64,000 nt of DNA from JAKFEE01 sp036675815 (GCA_036675815.1 JAKFEE010000017.1:31690-95689); one strand, 5' to 3'. Shown: positions 52,020-63,803, numbered from the stretch's first letter. Numbers and translations are program-made. Notes: generated by a model not told the origin, from the sequence alone.

Positions 52020-54044
52020 TCAGCCTGCCAGTGCCGCCTTGCGCTCCTCGATCACCTTGTCGGCCAGACGCCCCGCCAGTTCCTGCAGGTGGTCGAATTT
52101 CCAGCTGAATGTGCCGACGCCCATGGTCAGCGAGCGCAGCTCGATGATCAGGTCGTGCATTTCCGCCTGGGGCAGATAGGCGTTCACCTGGTCCCAGCCT
52201 TTCCAGTCCGGCTTGACGTCGTAGCCGAGGATCTGGCCGCGCCGCCCGGTGATGACGCGCTGCGCCTTGGGCGTGTACTCGCTGGGAACCGCGATCTCGA
52301 CCAGCAGGATCGGCTCGAGCAGCACCGGGTCGCACTTCGGCATGCCCTCGCTCATGGCCATGCGCGCCGCCGTCTTGAACGCCATGTCGGAACTGTCGAC
52401 CGAGTGGAACGACCCGAAGGTCAGGGCCACCTGGAAGTCGACCACCGGAAAGCCCAGCGGCCCCTGGTTCATCCAGTCGCGAACACCTTCCTCGACGGCC
52501 GGGATGTACTGTCGGGGGACCACGCCACCGACGATGCGGTCCTCGAACAGGAAGCCCGAGCCGCGCGGCAGCGGTTTGATCTCGAGTTTGACGTCGCCGA
52601 ATTGGCCGTGGCCGCCCGACTGCTTCTTATGGCGCCCCTGCTGCTCGATGCCTTTGCGGATGGTTTCGCGGTAGGGCACTTGCGGCCGATGCGCCGCCAC
52701 CTGCAGGCCGAAGCGGTTCCGCAGGCGCTCGGCGGCAACGGCCAGATGGATGTCGCCTTGGCCCCACATCACCAAGCCGCCGAGTTCGGGATTGTGCTCG
52801 AAGGTGATGGAAGGGTCTTCATCCCCGAGCTTGGCCAACGAGCCGGACAGCTTCACATCGTCGCCCTTCTTCTCGGCACGGATGGCCAGGGCAAACAACG
52901 GCGGCAGCGGCGCCGGCCATGGCGCGCCACCATCGCCGGCCCCCAAGAGGTCGCCGGTCTTGGTCAGATCCAGCTTGCCGAACGCCGCCACCTCGCCGGC
53001 GCCGGCCTTGGCCGCCTTGGTCAGCTGCCCGGCCGGCATCGCATACAGGCCCGAGATGCGCTGGCTGTCGAGCTGCTGGCCGTCGGTGAATTCACCACGC
53101 CAGATACGAGCGAAGGACAGCTTGCCGGTATGCGGTGCATGTACCGTCTTGAACACGCGGGCGCAGGCGCCGCCCTCGCCGGCGATGCCCAGGCGGGTCG
53201 CCGTCTGCCGCGGCTCGGGGCAGTCGTGACGCAGCGCCTTGAGCAGTCGTTCGATACCCTCGCGCTTTTCGGCCGATCCGAAGAGCACCGGCACGACGAA
53301 ATCCTCGGCCAGGTCCTTCCGCAGGTTCTGGTAAATCTCGTCGGTCGGCGGGACGACGTCCTCCAGCAGCTCTTCCATCAGGTGGTCGTCGAAATCGGCC
53401 AGATTTTCGAGCATTTCCTGCCGGGCCATCTGTTCGTCGGCCTTCAACGCGTCGGGAATCTTGATGAGATCGGAAGCCTGCCCGGGCCGGTACTTGTAGG
53501 CGCGCTCGCTGACAAGATCGACATAGCCGGTGATCGCCTCACCATCGCGGATGGGCAACTCGCGCAGAACCAGGGGCCGCTCCGATACCGCCTGCAAAGC
53601 CTCGAGTGTCTCGCGCAGGGACACCTGGTGACTGTCGACCTTGTTGATGAACAGAAGGTGGGGAATCTTGTGGTCGTCGAGGAATTTGAGGGTCGACGAC
53701 GCCATGATCGCTCGGCCGGGATCGGCCTCGCAGACGACGACGGCCGCGTCGACCACCATCAGCGCGTTGAACGACTCCTGGAGAAATTCCACCGATCCCG
53801 GGCAGTCGATGAGGGTCCACTGGTCGCCGAGATAGGTGGCCGTGGCCACGTTCAGCTCGACGCTCATCTGGTGCGCCCGCGCTTCCGGGGAGGTATCGCC
53901 GACGGTATTGCCGTCCTTGATCGTCCCCTGGCGATGGATGGCTTCGGTGGCGATCAGGATACTTTCCAGCAGGCTCGTCTTGCCGCTGGCGAACGGGCCC
54001 ACGATGGCGGCGGTTCGCGGCCCCGATGCTGCTTTCCCAGGCAT
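52020..54044 (-). CDS. Elongation factor G-like GTPase paralogue
   Basis: A 674-residue translational-GTPase relative with all five EF-G domains but divergent. G1 is GPFASGKT (16-23), G3 is DCPGS (80-84) and G4 is NKVD. In true EF-G the fifth G3 residue is the catalytic His; here it is Ser84. Domain IV has GGHGQFGDVKLEI, domain V RRGQILGY. Two EF-G features are reduced: the protein is shorter (about 700 is usual) and the switch I segment is weak. Function is unknown; it is not the housekeeping fusA, which normally sits with rpsL/rpsG. Confidence 0.88.
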   Translation of the reverse strand: MPGKAASGPRTAAIVGPFASGKTSLLESILIATEAIHRQGTIKDGNTVGDTSPEARAHQMSVELNVATATYLGDQWTLIDCPGSVEFLQESFNALMVVDAAVVVCEADPGRAIMASSTLKFLDDHKIPHLLFINKVDSHQVSLRETLEALQAVSERPLVLRELPIRDGEAITGYVDLVSERAYKYRPGQASDLIKIPDALKADEQMARQEMLENLADFDDHLMEELLEDVVPPTDEIYQNLRKDLAEDFVVPVLFGSAEKREGIERLLKALRHDCPEPRQTATRLGIAGEGGACARVFKTVHAPHTGKLSFARIWRGEFTDGQQLDSQRISGLYAMPAGQLTKAAKAGAGEVAAFGKLDLTKTGDLLGAGDGGAPWPAPLPPLFALAIRAEKKGDDVKLSGSLAKLGDEDPSITFEHNPELGGLVMWGQGDIHLAVAAERLRNRFGLQVAAHRPQVPYRETIRKGIEQQGRHKKQSGGHGQFGDVKLEIKPLPRGSGFLFEDRIVGGVVPRQYIPAVEEGVRDWMNQGPLGFPVVDFQVALTFGSFHSVDSSDMAFKTAARMAMSEGMPKCDPVLLEPILLVEIAVPSEYTPKAQRVITGRRGQILGYDVKPDWKGWDQVNAYLPQAEMHDLIIELRSLTMGVGTFSWKFDHLQELAGRLADKVIEERKAALAG

Positions 54045-54399
54045 GTTCCTTCCTTTCCTCGTCGGGTCGAGTGAAGGGAAACGACATGCGCATGGTTTCA
54101 GCGGCCGGGGCAGCTGGCAACTGGAAAAAGGGCGTGTAGGCCGCGGGCGGCAAGGGCGTGGAGCAGAGGATTAACGGAGTTTCATGTCTGCGTAACCGGA
54201 TCGACAGGTCGCGGCCGGCATAGTGGCGTCCGTGGGATGTCGGAATCCCATCGCGCGCCTCATCCCTCGGTGCGCATCTCCCAGGCGCCTCTTCCCCGGG
54301 CGTCGACAGCGATGAGACGGGCGGCCCATGCCGGGGCCGCCCGTTGCCGCTAGTAATCCGCCACCTGGAGCCCCCTTCACGGCCGCCGGGAGCAGTAAA
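54045..54399. other. Intergenic region between the RHH gene and the EF-G-like gene
   Basis: A 355-base gap on the minus strand between the ribbon-helix-helix gene (stop at 54400) and the EF-G-like start (54044). No supported gene. It contains the hairpin at 54317-54344 just after the RHH stop. AAGGAAGGAAC next to 54050 is the EF-G-like ribosome binding site. Confidence 0.6.
54317..54344 (-). terminator. Possible terminator hairpin after the RHH gene
   Basis: ACGGGCGGCCC (54317-54327) and GGGCCGCCCGT (54334-54344) form a perfect 11-bp stem with a 6-base loop. There is no T-run after it on the minus strand, so termination may be weak or the hairpin may be Rho-related. Confidence 0.45.
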
Positions 54400-54603
54400 T
54401 CAATCGGTCGGCGCCGCGATCATCGGCCGGTCGCCCCCTTCGCGTTCGAACAGATCGATATCGCGCAGATGCGCCTCCCAGTGCTCGACAAACTCGAACA
54501 CCGCATGCTCCAGGCACTGCTCGACCGAGCGCCCGGTGCGCTCGGCGATCACCCGCAGACGCGTGCGCAGATCCGGCGGCAGCATGACAACGAGCTCGTC
54601 CAT
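54400..54603 (-). CDS. Ribbon-helix-helix DNA-binding protein
   Basis: A 67-residue protein with an RHH (CopG/Arc) fold: strand DELVVMLPPDL, then helix TRLRVIAERTGRSVEQCLEHAVFEFV, followed by an acidic tail (HLRDIDLFEREGG). No toxin partner is adjacent. It may be an orphan antitoxin or a small regulator. Its own start has AGGGATAGGGG upstream, and it is divergent from the penicillin-binding protein gene 107 bases away. Confidence 0.75.
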   Translation of the reverse strand: MDELVVMLPPDLRTRLRVIAERTGRSVEQCLEHAVFEFVEHWEAHLRDIDLFEREGGDRPMIAAPTD

Positions 54604-54710
54604 CCCCTATCCCTCGTCCTACCCCTTTCGAAAGGGCGAGGCATCTTAGCGGCAAGGCCATTCCATGGCTACGTTCCATGATTCGGCGCAGACGTGATAC
54701 AAGCCTGGCC

Positions 54711-56780
54711 ATGAGTTCCAGTCGCCGGACCAAACGTCCCTCTGCCACTGGCGTCGATATCCGCGTCGACCCAGACGACCGCCCTCGCCCCACGGGGTCG
54801 ACACAGCCGCCGAAACGCCGGCAACCCCGGCAGCCCCGGAAGAGCAGGAAGACCACGAAAAAGCCGAGGCGGTCGCTGTTGGCGCGCCTGGCCGTTTGGG
54901 CGCTGACGCTGCTGGTCTGGGTCGCCATCAGCATCGCCGGCATCCTGGCCTACTATGCGACCGACCTGCCCGACATCGAGGAAGCGACCCAGGCGCTGCG
55001 GCGGCCAAGCTTGACCTTCGTTTCGGCCGATGGCGAGGCTTTCGCCGTCTACGGCGACATCTATGGCAGTCTCGTCAGCCTGTCGGAGCTGCCGCGTTTT
55101 GTCCCGCAGGCCGTCTTGGCCACGGAAGACCGCCGCTTCTATAGCCATTTCGGCATCGACCCGATCGGCCTGGCCCGCGCCGCCATCACCAATCTGAGGG
55201 CCGGGCGCATCGTCCAAGGCGGTTCGACGATTACCCAACAGCTTGCCAAAAACCTGTTCCTGACGCCGGAACGCAGCCTGAAGCGCAAGGTTCAGGAACT
55301 GCTGATGGCCCTGTGGCTGGAGCGGCGGTTCACCAAGGACCAGATCCTCACCCTTTACCTCAACCGCGTCTATCTGGGCGCCGGCGCCTATGGCGTCGAC
55401 GCCGCGGCCCGCCGCTATTTCGACCGCCCGGCCGCGCAGGTGTCGCTGTATCAGGCGGCGCTGATCGCCGGCCTGCTCAAGGCGCCGAGCCGCTACAACC
55501 CCCTCAACGATCCGGACCTGTCCCGACAGCGCACTGCCATCGTCCTGTCCAACATGGTCGCCGCCGATTTCATCACCGATCAGCAAGCGCAGGCGGCCGC
55601 CCGGACCGGCATGGGGCAGCTGCAGCGCTTCTCGCCCGGCGACCGTTATTTCGCCGACTGGCTCTACGGCCAGGCCGAAGAGGCGATCGGCGCCAGCGTC
55701 GGCGACATGGTGGTCGAAACGACCCTGGACATGCGCCTGCAACGCATCGTCGAACGCGAACTGGAAACGACCCTGGCCGCTGCCGGCTCCAAATCCAACG
55801 TCGGCCAGGGCGCGGTGGTGGTGCTGTCCCCGGACGGGGCGGTGCGCGCCATGGTGGGCGGGCGTTCCTATTCCGAGAGCCAGTTCAACCGGGCTACACA
55901 GGCGTTGCGCCAGCCCGGGTCGGCCTTCAAGCCATTCGTCTATCTTGCCGCCCTCGAGGCGGGGATCAGCCCCTACGCCATCGTCGACGACAGACCCTTG
56001 AGGATCGGCAAGTGGCGTCCCGGCAATTTCGACGACAAGTACCTCGGCCCGGTGCCGCTGCGCGACGCGGTCGCACGCTCCATCAATACCGTGGCGGTGC
56101 GACTCTCCGAGGACGTCGGCCGCCACAGGGTGCTTAAGGCTGCCAAACGCCTCGGCATCACCTCGCCCTTGCCCGATGACGCCTCGCTGGCGCTGGGCAC
56201 GGGGGAGGTCTCGCTGCTCGAACTGACATCGGCCTATGCCACCTTCGCCGCTGGCGGCGAGGGCAGCTGGACCCATGGCATCCGCAGCATCCACGACGGC
56301 GAGGGCCGCGTCGTCTACCGCCGTCATGGCGGCGGCCCCGGCCGTCTCATCGCCCCCCCGGTCATGGCCGGAATGCACGAGCTGCTGAGCGCCGTGGTCG
56401 ACTACGGCACCGGCCGCGCCGCCGACATCGGCCGCCCTGCCGCCGGCAAGACCGGAACCACGCAGGACTACAAGGATGCGTGGTTCGTCGGCTACACCGC
56501 CGATTATGTCGGCGGCGTGTGGCTGGGCAACGACGATGGCCAGCCGATGAAACGGGTCACCGGCGGCGGCCTGCCGGCACAACTGTGGCGGCGCATCATG
56601 ATCGCCGCCCACCAGGGGCTGCCGGCGCGTCCGTTGCAGGGTGCCTCGACCTATGTCGCGGCTCCTCCGTTGGGGCGCCCCTCCGGCCCGGCGTCCGCTT
56701 ATCCAGGGCAGCCGCAATACGACGCCGGTGGCCTGGAGGGGCTGTGGAACGGCCTGGTCAGGACCCTGACCGGCCGCTGA
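54711..56780 (+). CDS. Class A penicillin-binding protein (transglycosylase/transpeptidase)
   Basis: A 689-residue PBP1-type peptidoglycan polymerase. A basic cytoplasmic tail (1-53) is followed by a membrane helix (about 58-82). The GT51 glycosyltransferase domain has Glu139 in ATEDRRFYSHFGID and RKVQELLMALWLERRFTK. The transpeptidase domain has the nucleophile Ser404 and Lys407 in SAFK, SIN, and KTGTT beginning at Lys580. It ends with a Pro/Gly-rich tail. The start at 54711 gives a positively charged N-terminus; an ATG-like codon at 54678 would add 11 residues. PbpC/MtgA identity is not certain; bifunctional is firm. Confidence 0.94.
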   Translation: MSSSRRTKRPSATGVDIRVDPDDRPRPTGSTQPPKRRQPRQPRKSRKTTKKPRRSLLARLAVWALTLLVWVAISIAGILAYYATDLPDIEEATQALRRPSLTFVSADGEAFAVYGDIYGSLVSLSELPRFVPQAVLATEDRRFYSHFGIDPIGLARAAITNLRAGRIVQGGSTITQQLAKNLFLTPERSLKRKVQELLMALWLERRFTKDQILTLYLNRVYLGAGAYGVDAAARRYFDRPAAQVSLYQAALIAGLLKAPSRYNPLNDPDLSRQRTAIVLSNMVAADFITDQQAQAAARTGMGQLQRFSPGDRYFADWLYGQAEEAIGASVGDMVVETTLDMRLQRIVERELETTLAAAGSKSNVGQGAVVVLSPDGAVRAMVGGRSYSESQFNRATQALRQPGSAFKPFVYLAALEAGISPYAIVDDRPLRIGKWRPGNFDDKYLGPVPLRDAVARSINTVAVRLSEDVGRHRVLKAAKRLGITSPLPDDASLALGTGEVSLLELTSAYATFAAGGEGSWTHGIRSIHDGEGRVVYRRHGGGPGRLIAPPVMAGMHELLSAVVDYGTGRAADIGRPAAGKTGTTQDYKDAWFVGYTADYVGGVWLGNDDGQPMKRVTGGGLPAQLWRRIMIAAHQGLPARPLQGASTYVAAPPLGRPSGPASAYPGQPQYDAGGLEGLWNGLVRTLTGR

Positions 56781-56785
56781 CCGGC

Positions 56786-59700
56786 TCAGGCCTCGGCAAG
56801 GCTGCGCAGCTGGCGGCCGACGACGGTGAGGATGGCCAAGTCGGTGCGGGCGGCCGCCTTCACTTCGGTGAGCAGCTGGTCGGCGCGCTCGATCGCCGGT
56901 CGACGGCCGGCGGCCCACCGCTCCAATGCCTGCTCCGGCGTGCCGCCGCACGCCGCGGCGCGCAAGGTGAGCTCGCGCTGCAGGCCGTCGAATTCCTCGA
57001 CCAGCGCGCCCACCGCCAGTTTCAGCCAGTGGGCACCGGTGCCGACCCCGGTCAGCCCTTCGGCCGCGGCCCGCAGCCAGCCGAAATCAAAGCGGCCGCC
57101 GATGGCGAAGTACAACTGTGCCGCTGCCGACAGCTCGAGGTGGACCTTTTCGGCGATACGCCCGATGTCGTTGGCCGACGCCATGATGACCGTCGAGGCC
57201 ACCTGGCGCGCCAGCGGTTCGGGAACACCCTGCTGGATCAGCGTATCGGCGCGCGCCGCTATGGCGGCAGCGCTATCCGTCGGCAGGACCTCGGGTATCA
57301 TCCCCGACAACACCGCCACCGGCTCGGCCAGTGCCTTCCGCACGCCGGCAAACTCCAGCGGTTGCGGGCAATGGCGGAGCAGCCAGATCACGCCGCGGTC
57401 GACCAGCCGGTTTATGTCCGACAGCATCGCAGACTGGGTGGCGGCCGGCACCTTGTTGTCCAAGGCCTCGATCGCTTCCCACAGGTTGCGCAGTCCGAAG
57501 GTGTCGCGGATGATGATGTACGCCGAAGCCACATCCGGCGCCGGCATACCGGTGCGCTCCATGATGTCCGAGACGAAGGTGGCGCCGACGCGGTTGACCA
57601 TGCTGTTGGTGACCTGGCTGGCGACGATCTCGCGGCGCAGGCGATGGCGGGCGATCTGCTCGGTGAAGCGGCGGCGCAGCGGCGTCGGGAAGTAGCGCTC
57701 GATATTGTCGGCCAGTTCGGGATCGTCGGGCAGACCGCTCTCGATCAACTGGTCATAAAGCCAGATCTTGGCGTAGGCCAGCAACACCGCCACCTCGGGA
57801 CGGGTCAGGCCGCGCTTGGCCGCACTGCGGTCGGCCAAGGATTCGTCATCGGGGAGAAACTCGACCTTGCGATGCAAGCGTTCGCCCTTCTCCAGCATGC
57901 GCATCAGCCGATCGAATTGGCCGAGCAAGTCGGGCGCCTGCGCCTCGGCGAGCGACAGCGCTTGAGTCTGCAGGTAGTTGTCGCGCAGCACCAGGCCGGC
58001 GACCTCACCCGTCATTTCGGCCAGCAGCTCGTTGCGCTGCTTGGCCGTCATGTCGCCGTCGGCCACCACGCGATCGAGCAGGATCTTGATGTTGACCTCA
58101 TGATCCGAGGTGTCGACGCCGGCGGAGTTGTCGATGGCGTCGGTGTTGATCCGACCGCCCGTCAACGCATACTCGACGCGGCCGAGCTGGGTGACGGCCA
58201 GATTGGCGCCCTCGCCGACGATGCGCGCCCGCAGCTCGCTGCCGTCGACGCGGATGGCGTCGTTGGCGCGATCGCCGACCGCCGCGTTGTTTTCGGCCGA
58301 ACACTTCACATAGGTGCCGATGCCGCCGAAGAACAATAGGTCAACCGGCGCCTTCAGGATGGCGCGGATCAGTTCGGCCGGAGGCAGCGACGTCGCCTCG
58401 ATGCCAAGGCGCACCCGCACCTCGGGCGATACCTGGACGTGTTTGGCATCGCGCCGGTACACCCCGCCACCGGGCGAGATCAGGGTAGCGTCATAATCGG
58501 ACCACTGCGAACGCGGCAGTTCGAACAGCCGTTGACGCTCGGCAAAGGACGCCGCCGGATCGGGATCGGGATCGAGGAAGATGTGACTGTGATTGAACGC
58601 CGCAACCAACCTGGCGTGCGGCGAGCGCAGCAGGCCGTTGCCAAAAACGTCGCCCGACATGTCGCCGACACCCACGGCGGTGAACGGCGTGCGCCGGCAG
58701 TCGGTGCCGAGTTCGCGGAAATGGCGCTCCACCGACACCCAGGCGCCGCGGGCGGTGATGCCCATGGCCTTGTGCTCGTACCCATGGCTGCCGCCGGAGG
58801 CGAAGGCGTCGCCCAGCCAATGGCCGTATTCCAGCGAGATGGCGTTGGCGATGTCGGAGAAGGTGGCGGTGCCCTTGTCCGCCGCCACCACCAGATAGGG
58901 ATCGTCGCCGTCGCGGCGGATAACGTTGGCGGGCGCCACACAGCCGGCCGGCGTGAGGTTGTCGGTGAGGTCGAGCAGGCCACGCATGAACGTGCGATAG
59001 CAGGCGATACCCTCGTCGATCAGCGCTTCGCGGCCACCGTCGGCCGGCGGTTGCTTGACGACGAATCCGCCCTTGGCGCCGACCGGGACGATCACGGTGT
59101 TCTTCACCGTCTGCGCCTTCATCAAGCCGAGGACTTCCGTGCGGAAGTCCTCGCGACGGTCCGACCAGCGGATGCCGCCGCGGGCGACCTTGCCGCCCCG
59201 CAGATGCACACCCTCGACGCGTGGGGAATAGACGAAGATCTCGACCATGGGCCGCGGCAGCGGCAGCTCGTCGATGCGCCGCGAATCGAGCTTGAACGAC
59301 AGGTAGGGCTTCGCCGCGCCGTCGGCGTCGGTCTGGTAATAATTGGTGCGCAGGGTGCAGTCGATCAGGTTGAGCAACCGGCGCAGGATGCGGTCGTCAT
59401 CGGCGCTGGGCACATTGTCGAGCTCGCGCTGCACGGCCTCCGTGGCGCCGGCTTCGTCGCGTGTGCCCAGCCTCGGATCGAAGCGCGTCGCAAACAGATG
59501 GGCCAGGGCCATGGTTGCCGCCGCATTCCGGGCCAGGGCCGCTTCAACATAGGGTTGCCCGAAGGTGGCGCCGGTCTGGCGCAGATACTTGGCATAGGCG
59601 CGTATGGCCGTGACCTGCCGCCAATCCAGCCCGTCGAGCACCAGCCGGTTGAAGCCGTCGCTTTCGGCGTCACCGCGCCACACACGGCGGAAGGTCTCGT

Positions 59701-61585
59701 GAAACGGCTCGCGGATGCGCCCGATGTCGATGGCGCTGCGATCGCCCGTTTCCATCATCAAGTCATGGACCCAGACGGCATCGCCCGCGGGCTGCACCCG
59801 ATGCGGCACCTCGCTGATGACGCGCAGGCCCATGTTTTCGAGGACCGGCAGCACGTCCGAAAGAACCAGCGGCTGTTCGGCATTATAGAGCTTGAGACGG
59901 ATTTCATGCTCGGCCCCCTCGATGGGGCGGTAAAGGCTCATGCCCAGTGTGCGGTCACTCAGCACCTGCTCGACGCGCTCGATGTCCATTGCCGCCGTCT
60001 GGGCCGAGTGGCGCTCATGATAGGACATGGGAAAGGCGCGCTGATAACGCCGCGACAGCGCCAGGCCGATATCCTCGCCATGACTGTCGACCAGGATCTC
60101 CTGCAGTCGATCGGACCAGGACCGCGCGGCTTCGCCGATGCGGGCCTCGATCTCGGCTACGGGGACATCGACGGCTTCGCCGGCGGTCCGCAGAATGAAA
60201 TGCAGGCGCGCCAGCGGCGCGTCGCCGACCTGGGTGTAATAGTTGACCACCGTGGCGGCATAGGCATGTTCGAGGATCGACTGCACGGCCAGGCGCAAGG
60301 GCGTGTCATAGCGATCGCGGGGCACGTACACGATGCACGTCACGAACCGGCCGAACGGATCCCTGCGCGGAAAGACGGCGACGCGGGCGCGCTCCTGCAG
60401 ATGCAGGATGCCGATGGCCGTATCGAACAGCTGTTCGGCCGGCATCTGGAACAGCTCGTCCCGCGGGAAGCTTTCCAGGATGTTGAGCAGCGCCTTGCCA
60501 TCGTGGCTGGACGAGCGGAAACCGGCGCGGCGGACGCAATAGGCGACCTTGGTGCGCAGCAGCGGAATCTGGCTGGGGCTTCGCGTGTAGGCGGAGGAGG
60601 TGAACAGCCCGATCAGGGCATCGACGCTGACGAGGTTGCCTTCGGCGTCGAAGCGCTTGATGCCGATGCTGTCCATCAGCACCGGGCGGTGCACCGTCGC
60701 CACCCGATCCGCCTTGGTGATCAGCAGCAGCCTGGGTTCGCGCAGGAATTGCTGGATTTCGCCCGGCAATTGGCCGTGGCCAGTATCGAAGATGTGAAGA
60801 TCGTGCCGGCGAAGCAGGCCGAGGCCGCTTTCGGTGCGCAGAACGGGCTGTTCCCCGGCCTGGGCCGCCACCGCGTAGCGTCGATAGCCAAGGAAGGTGA
60901 AATGGTCGTCGTGCAGCCAGCGCAGAAAATCACGCGCCTCGGCCAGATCGACTTCGGAGGCACCGGTGGACGGCGCCTGCAGATTCTCCAGGATGTCGAC
61001 CATTCGCTCGCGCATCGGCTGCCAATCGTCGACGGCCAGACGCACATCCGTCAGCGCCGCCGCCAGCTCGCGGGCGATGTCCGGCGTCTCGCTGTCGCTT
61101 TGGCGGCTGATTTCGATGTGCATGAACGACTCGGCCGGGGCTTGCTCGCCGCGACCGGGGCTGATCTCGACGGCGGTGCCGGTGGCGTCGCGCAGCACGC
61201 CCAGGATGGGATGGACGATGAGGTGTATGGCGCAGTCGCGGCGCTGCAGGGCCATGGTCACCGAATCGACGAGGAACGGCATGTCGTCGTTGACGATCTG
61301 GACGACCGTGTGCTCGGAGTGCCAGCCGTGTTCATCGGGTCGCGGGTTGAACACGCTGATGTTCGGCGCGCCGGCCTTGCGATGGCGCGCCAACGCGCGC
61401 AGGGCCACCACCGGTCCGTATAGCGCCTCGACATCGCGGCCAAGCATGTCCTCGGGGGCGAGATGGGCGTAGAATTGCTCGATCAGGGGCTGGACGCTCT
61501 CGGCTTCGGCGCCGAGGCGCTCGCGCGCCAGTCGCTCGACCATGTCAACCAGCTCCGATTTGAGATAGTCCATCCGCCGTTCCAT
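56786..61585 (-). CDS. gdhB: Large NAD-specific glutamate dehydrogenase (GDH-180 type)
   Basis: A 1599-residue enzyme that oxidatively deaminates glutamate, of the 180-kDa class first seen in Streptomyces and Pseudomonas. The N-terminal half holds ACT-like regulatory segments (FLVDSVTMALQRRD, DDHFTFLGYRRYA). The catalytic domain around 750-1150 has GIRWSDRREDFRTEVLGLMKAQ, VPVGAKGGFVVKQPP and ATFSDIANAISLEYGHWLGDAFASGGS. The C-terminal third is helical. AAGGGA precedes the ATG at 61585. Symbol use varies (gdhB/gdh2). Confidence 0.94.
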   Translation of the reverse strand: MERRMDYLKSELVDMVERLARERLGAEAESVQPLIEQFYAHLAPEDMLGRDVEALYGPVVALRALARHRKAGAPNISVFNPRPDEHGWHSEHTVVQIVNDDMPFLVDSVTMALQRRDCAIHLIVHPILGVLRDATGTAVEISPGRGEQAPAESFMHIEISRQSDSETPDIARELAAALTDVRLAVDDWQPMRERMVDILENLQAPSTGASEVDLAEARDFLRWLHDDHFTFLGYRRYAVAAQAGEQPVLRTESGLGLLRRHDLHIFDTGHGQLPGEIQQFLREPRLLLITKADRVATVHRPVLMDSIGIKRFDAEGNLVSVDALIGLFTSSAYTRSPSQIPLLRTKVAYCVRRAGFRSSSHDGKALLNILESFPRDELFQMPAEQLFDTAIGILHLQERARVAVFPRRDPFGRFVTCIVYVPRDRYDTPLRLAVQSILEHAYAATVVNYYTQVGDAPLARLHFILRTAGEAVDVPVAEIEARIGEAARSWSDRLQEILVDSHGEDIGLALSRRYQRAFPMSYHERHSAQTAAMDIERVEQVLSDRTLGMSLYRPIEGAEHEIRLKLYNAEQPLVLSDVLPVLENMGLRVISEVPHRVQPAGDAVWVHDLMMETGDRSAIDIGRIREPFHETFRRVWRGDAESDGFNRLVLDGLDWRQVTAIRAYAKYLRQTGATFGQPYVEAALARNAAATMALAHLFATRFDPRLGTRDEAGATEAVQRELDNVPSADDDRILRRLLNLIDCTLRTNYYQTDADGAAKPYLSFKLDSRRIDELPLPRPMVEIFVYSPRVEGVHLRGGKVARGGIRWSDRREDFRTEVLGLMKAQTVKNTVIVPVGAKGGFVVKQPPADGGREALIDEGIACYRTFMRGLLDLTDNLTPAGCVAPANVIRRDGDDPYLVVAADKGTATFSDIANAISLEYGHWLGDAFASGGSHGYEHKAMGITARGAWVSVERHFRELGTDCRRTPFTAVGVGDMSGDVFGNGLLRSPHARLVAAFNHSHIFLDPDPDPAASFAERQRLFELPRSQWSDYDATLISPGGGVYRRDAKHVQVSPEVRVRLGIEATSLPPAELIRAILKAPVDLLFFGGIGTYVKCSAENNAAVGDRANDAIRVDGSELRARIVGEGANLAVTQLGRVEYALTGGRINTDAIDNSAGVDTSDHEVNIKILLDRVVADGDMTAKQRNELLAEMTGEVAGLVLRDNYLQTQALSLAEAQAPDLLGQFDRLMRMLEKGERLHRKVEFLPDDESLADRSAAKRGLTRPEVAVLLAYAKIWLYDQLIESGLPDDPELADNIERYFPTPLRRRFTEQIARHRLRREIVASQVTNSMVNRVGATFVSDIMERTGMPAPDVASAYIIIRDTFGLRNLWEAIEALDNKVPAATQSAMLSDINRLVDRGVIWLLRHCPQPLEFAGVRKALAEPVAVLSGMIPEVLPTDSAAAIAARADTLIQQGVPEPLARQVASTVIMASANDIGRIAEKVHLELSAAAQLYFAIGGRFDFGWLRAAAEGLTGVGTGAHWLKLAVGALVEEFDGLQRELTLRAAACGGTPEQALERWAAGRRPAIERADQLLTEVKAAARTDLAILTVVGRQLRSLAEA

Positions 61586-61807
61586 GGGGTCCCTTCGATG
61601 ATCGCCGCGCCACACGTAGCGAGGCTAAGGCTTCCGCCGCGAATTTCAACCGCACGAATCCGCGGGTCTTGCCAGTGTTGCTCGAGGCCGATGGTCGATC
61701 GGCTGGCGGCGGGGCGCTGAGACAAATTTGGATGGACGTGTGACGATTTTTAGGTAGGAAGCGGCTTTACCTGCGGTTAAGGTTCCGACGGAGCGGGTCC
61801 GGAGCGG

Positions 61808-62107
61808 ATGTTGAACCAGCAGGACGAGGCGATAGGCGGCGCCGTACCGCGGGCACCGGCGAACTCGGGACAGGAAACGGCGCCCGCGCGGCGCCACCCC
61901 CTGGACCTTCACCTCGATTTCGACCTGGGAAGCCGGCGATATTTCCTGAGCATCGTCGGCGGCTGCCGGCATGGCGATCCGGCCGCGGAAGATGTGCGCC
62001 GCGCGTCCCGCCTTGGCAACATTCTCTTTCTTGCCGCTGCGGGCGGCAGCCTGCTGATCGTGTGCGTGGTCCTGCTGTCGCTGGCGGGCGCCCTGCTGGA
62101 ATTCTGA
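61808..62107 (+). CDS. Small membrane protein of unknown function
   Basis: A 99-residue protein with a polar N-terminal two-thirds (rich in Ala, Asp, Arg) and one transmembrane helix (about 72-97, ILFLAAAGGSLLIVCVVLL). GGAGCGG precedes the ATG. It is convergent with ettA, 16 bases away. I do not recognise a family; the N-terminal DLHLDFDLGSRRYFLSIVGG could be a short beta hairpin. Confidence 0.65.
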   Translation: MLNQQDEAIGGAVPRAPANSGQETAPARRHPLDLHLDFDLGSRRYFLSIVGGCRHGDPAAEDVRRASRLGNILFLAAAGGSLLIVCVVLLSLAGALLEF

Positions 62108-62123
62108 GGGCGCCCGCCGCGGC

Positions 62124-63803
<1,680 letters not shown>

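Noticed and set aside
52020..54044. Housekeeping EF-G (fusA)
   Set aside because: Divergent G3 motif, shorter length and no rpsL-rpsG-tuf context.
54669..56951. 760-codon open frame opposite the penicillin-binding protein gene
   Set aside because: Shadow frame; the plus strand encodes full GT51 and transpeptidase motifs.
58439..61423. 994-codon open frame opposite the glutamate dehydrogenase gene
   Set aside because: Shadow of a 1599-residue gene; no recognisable domain and typical antisense composition.
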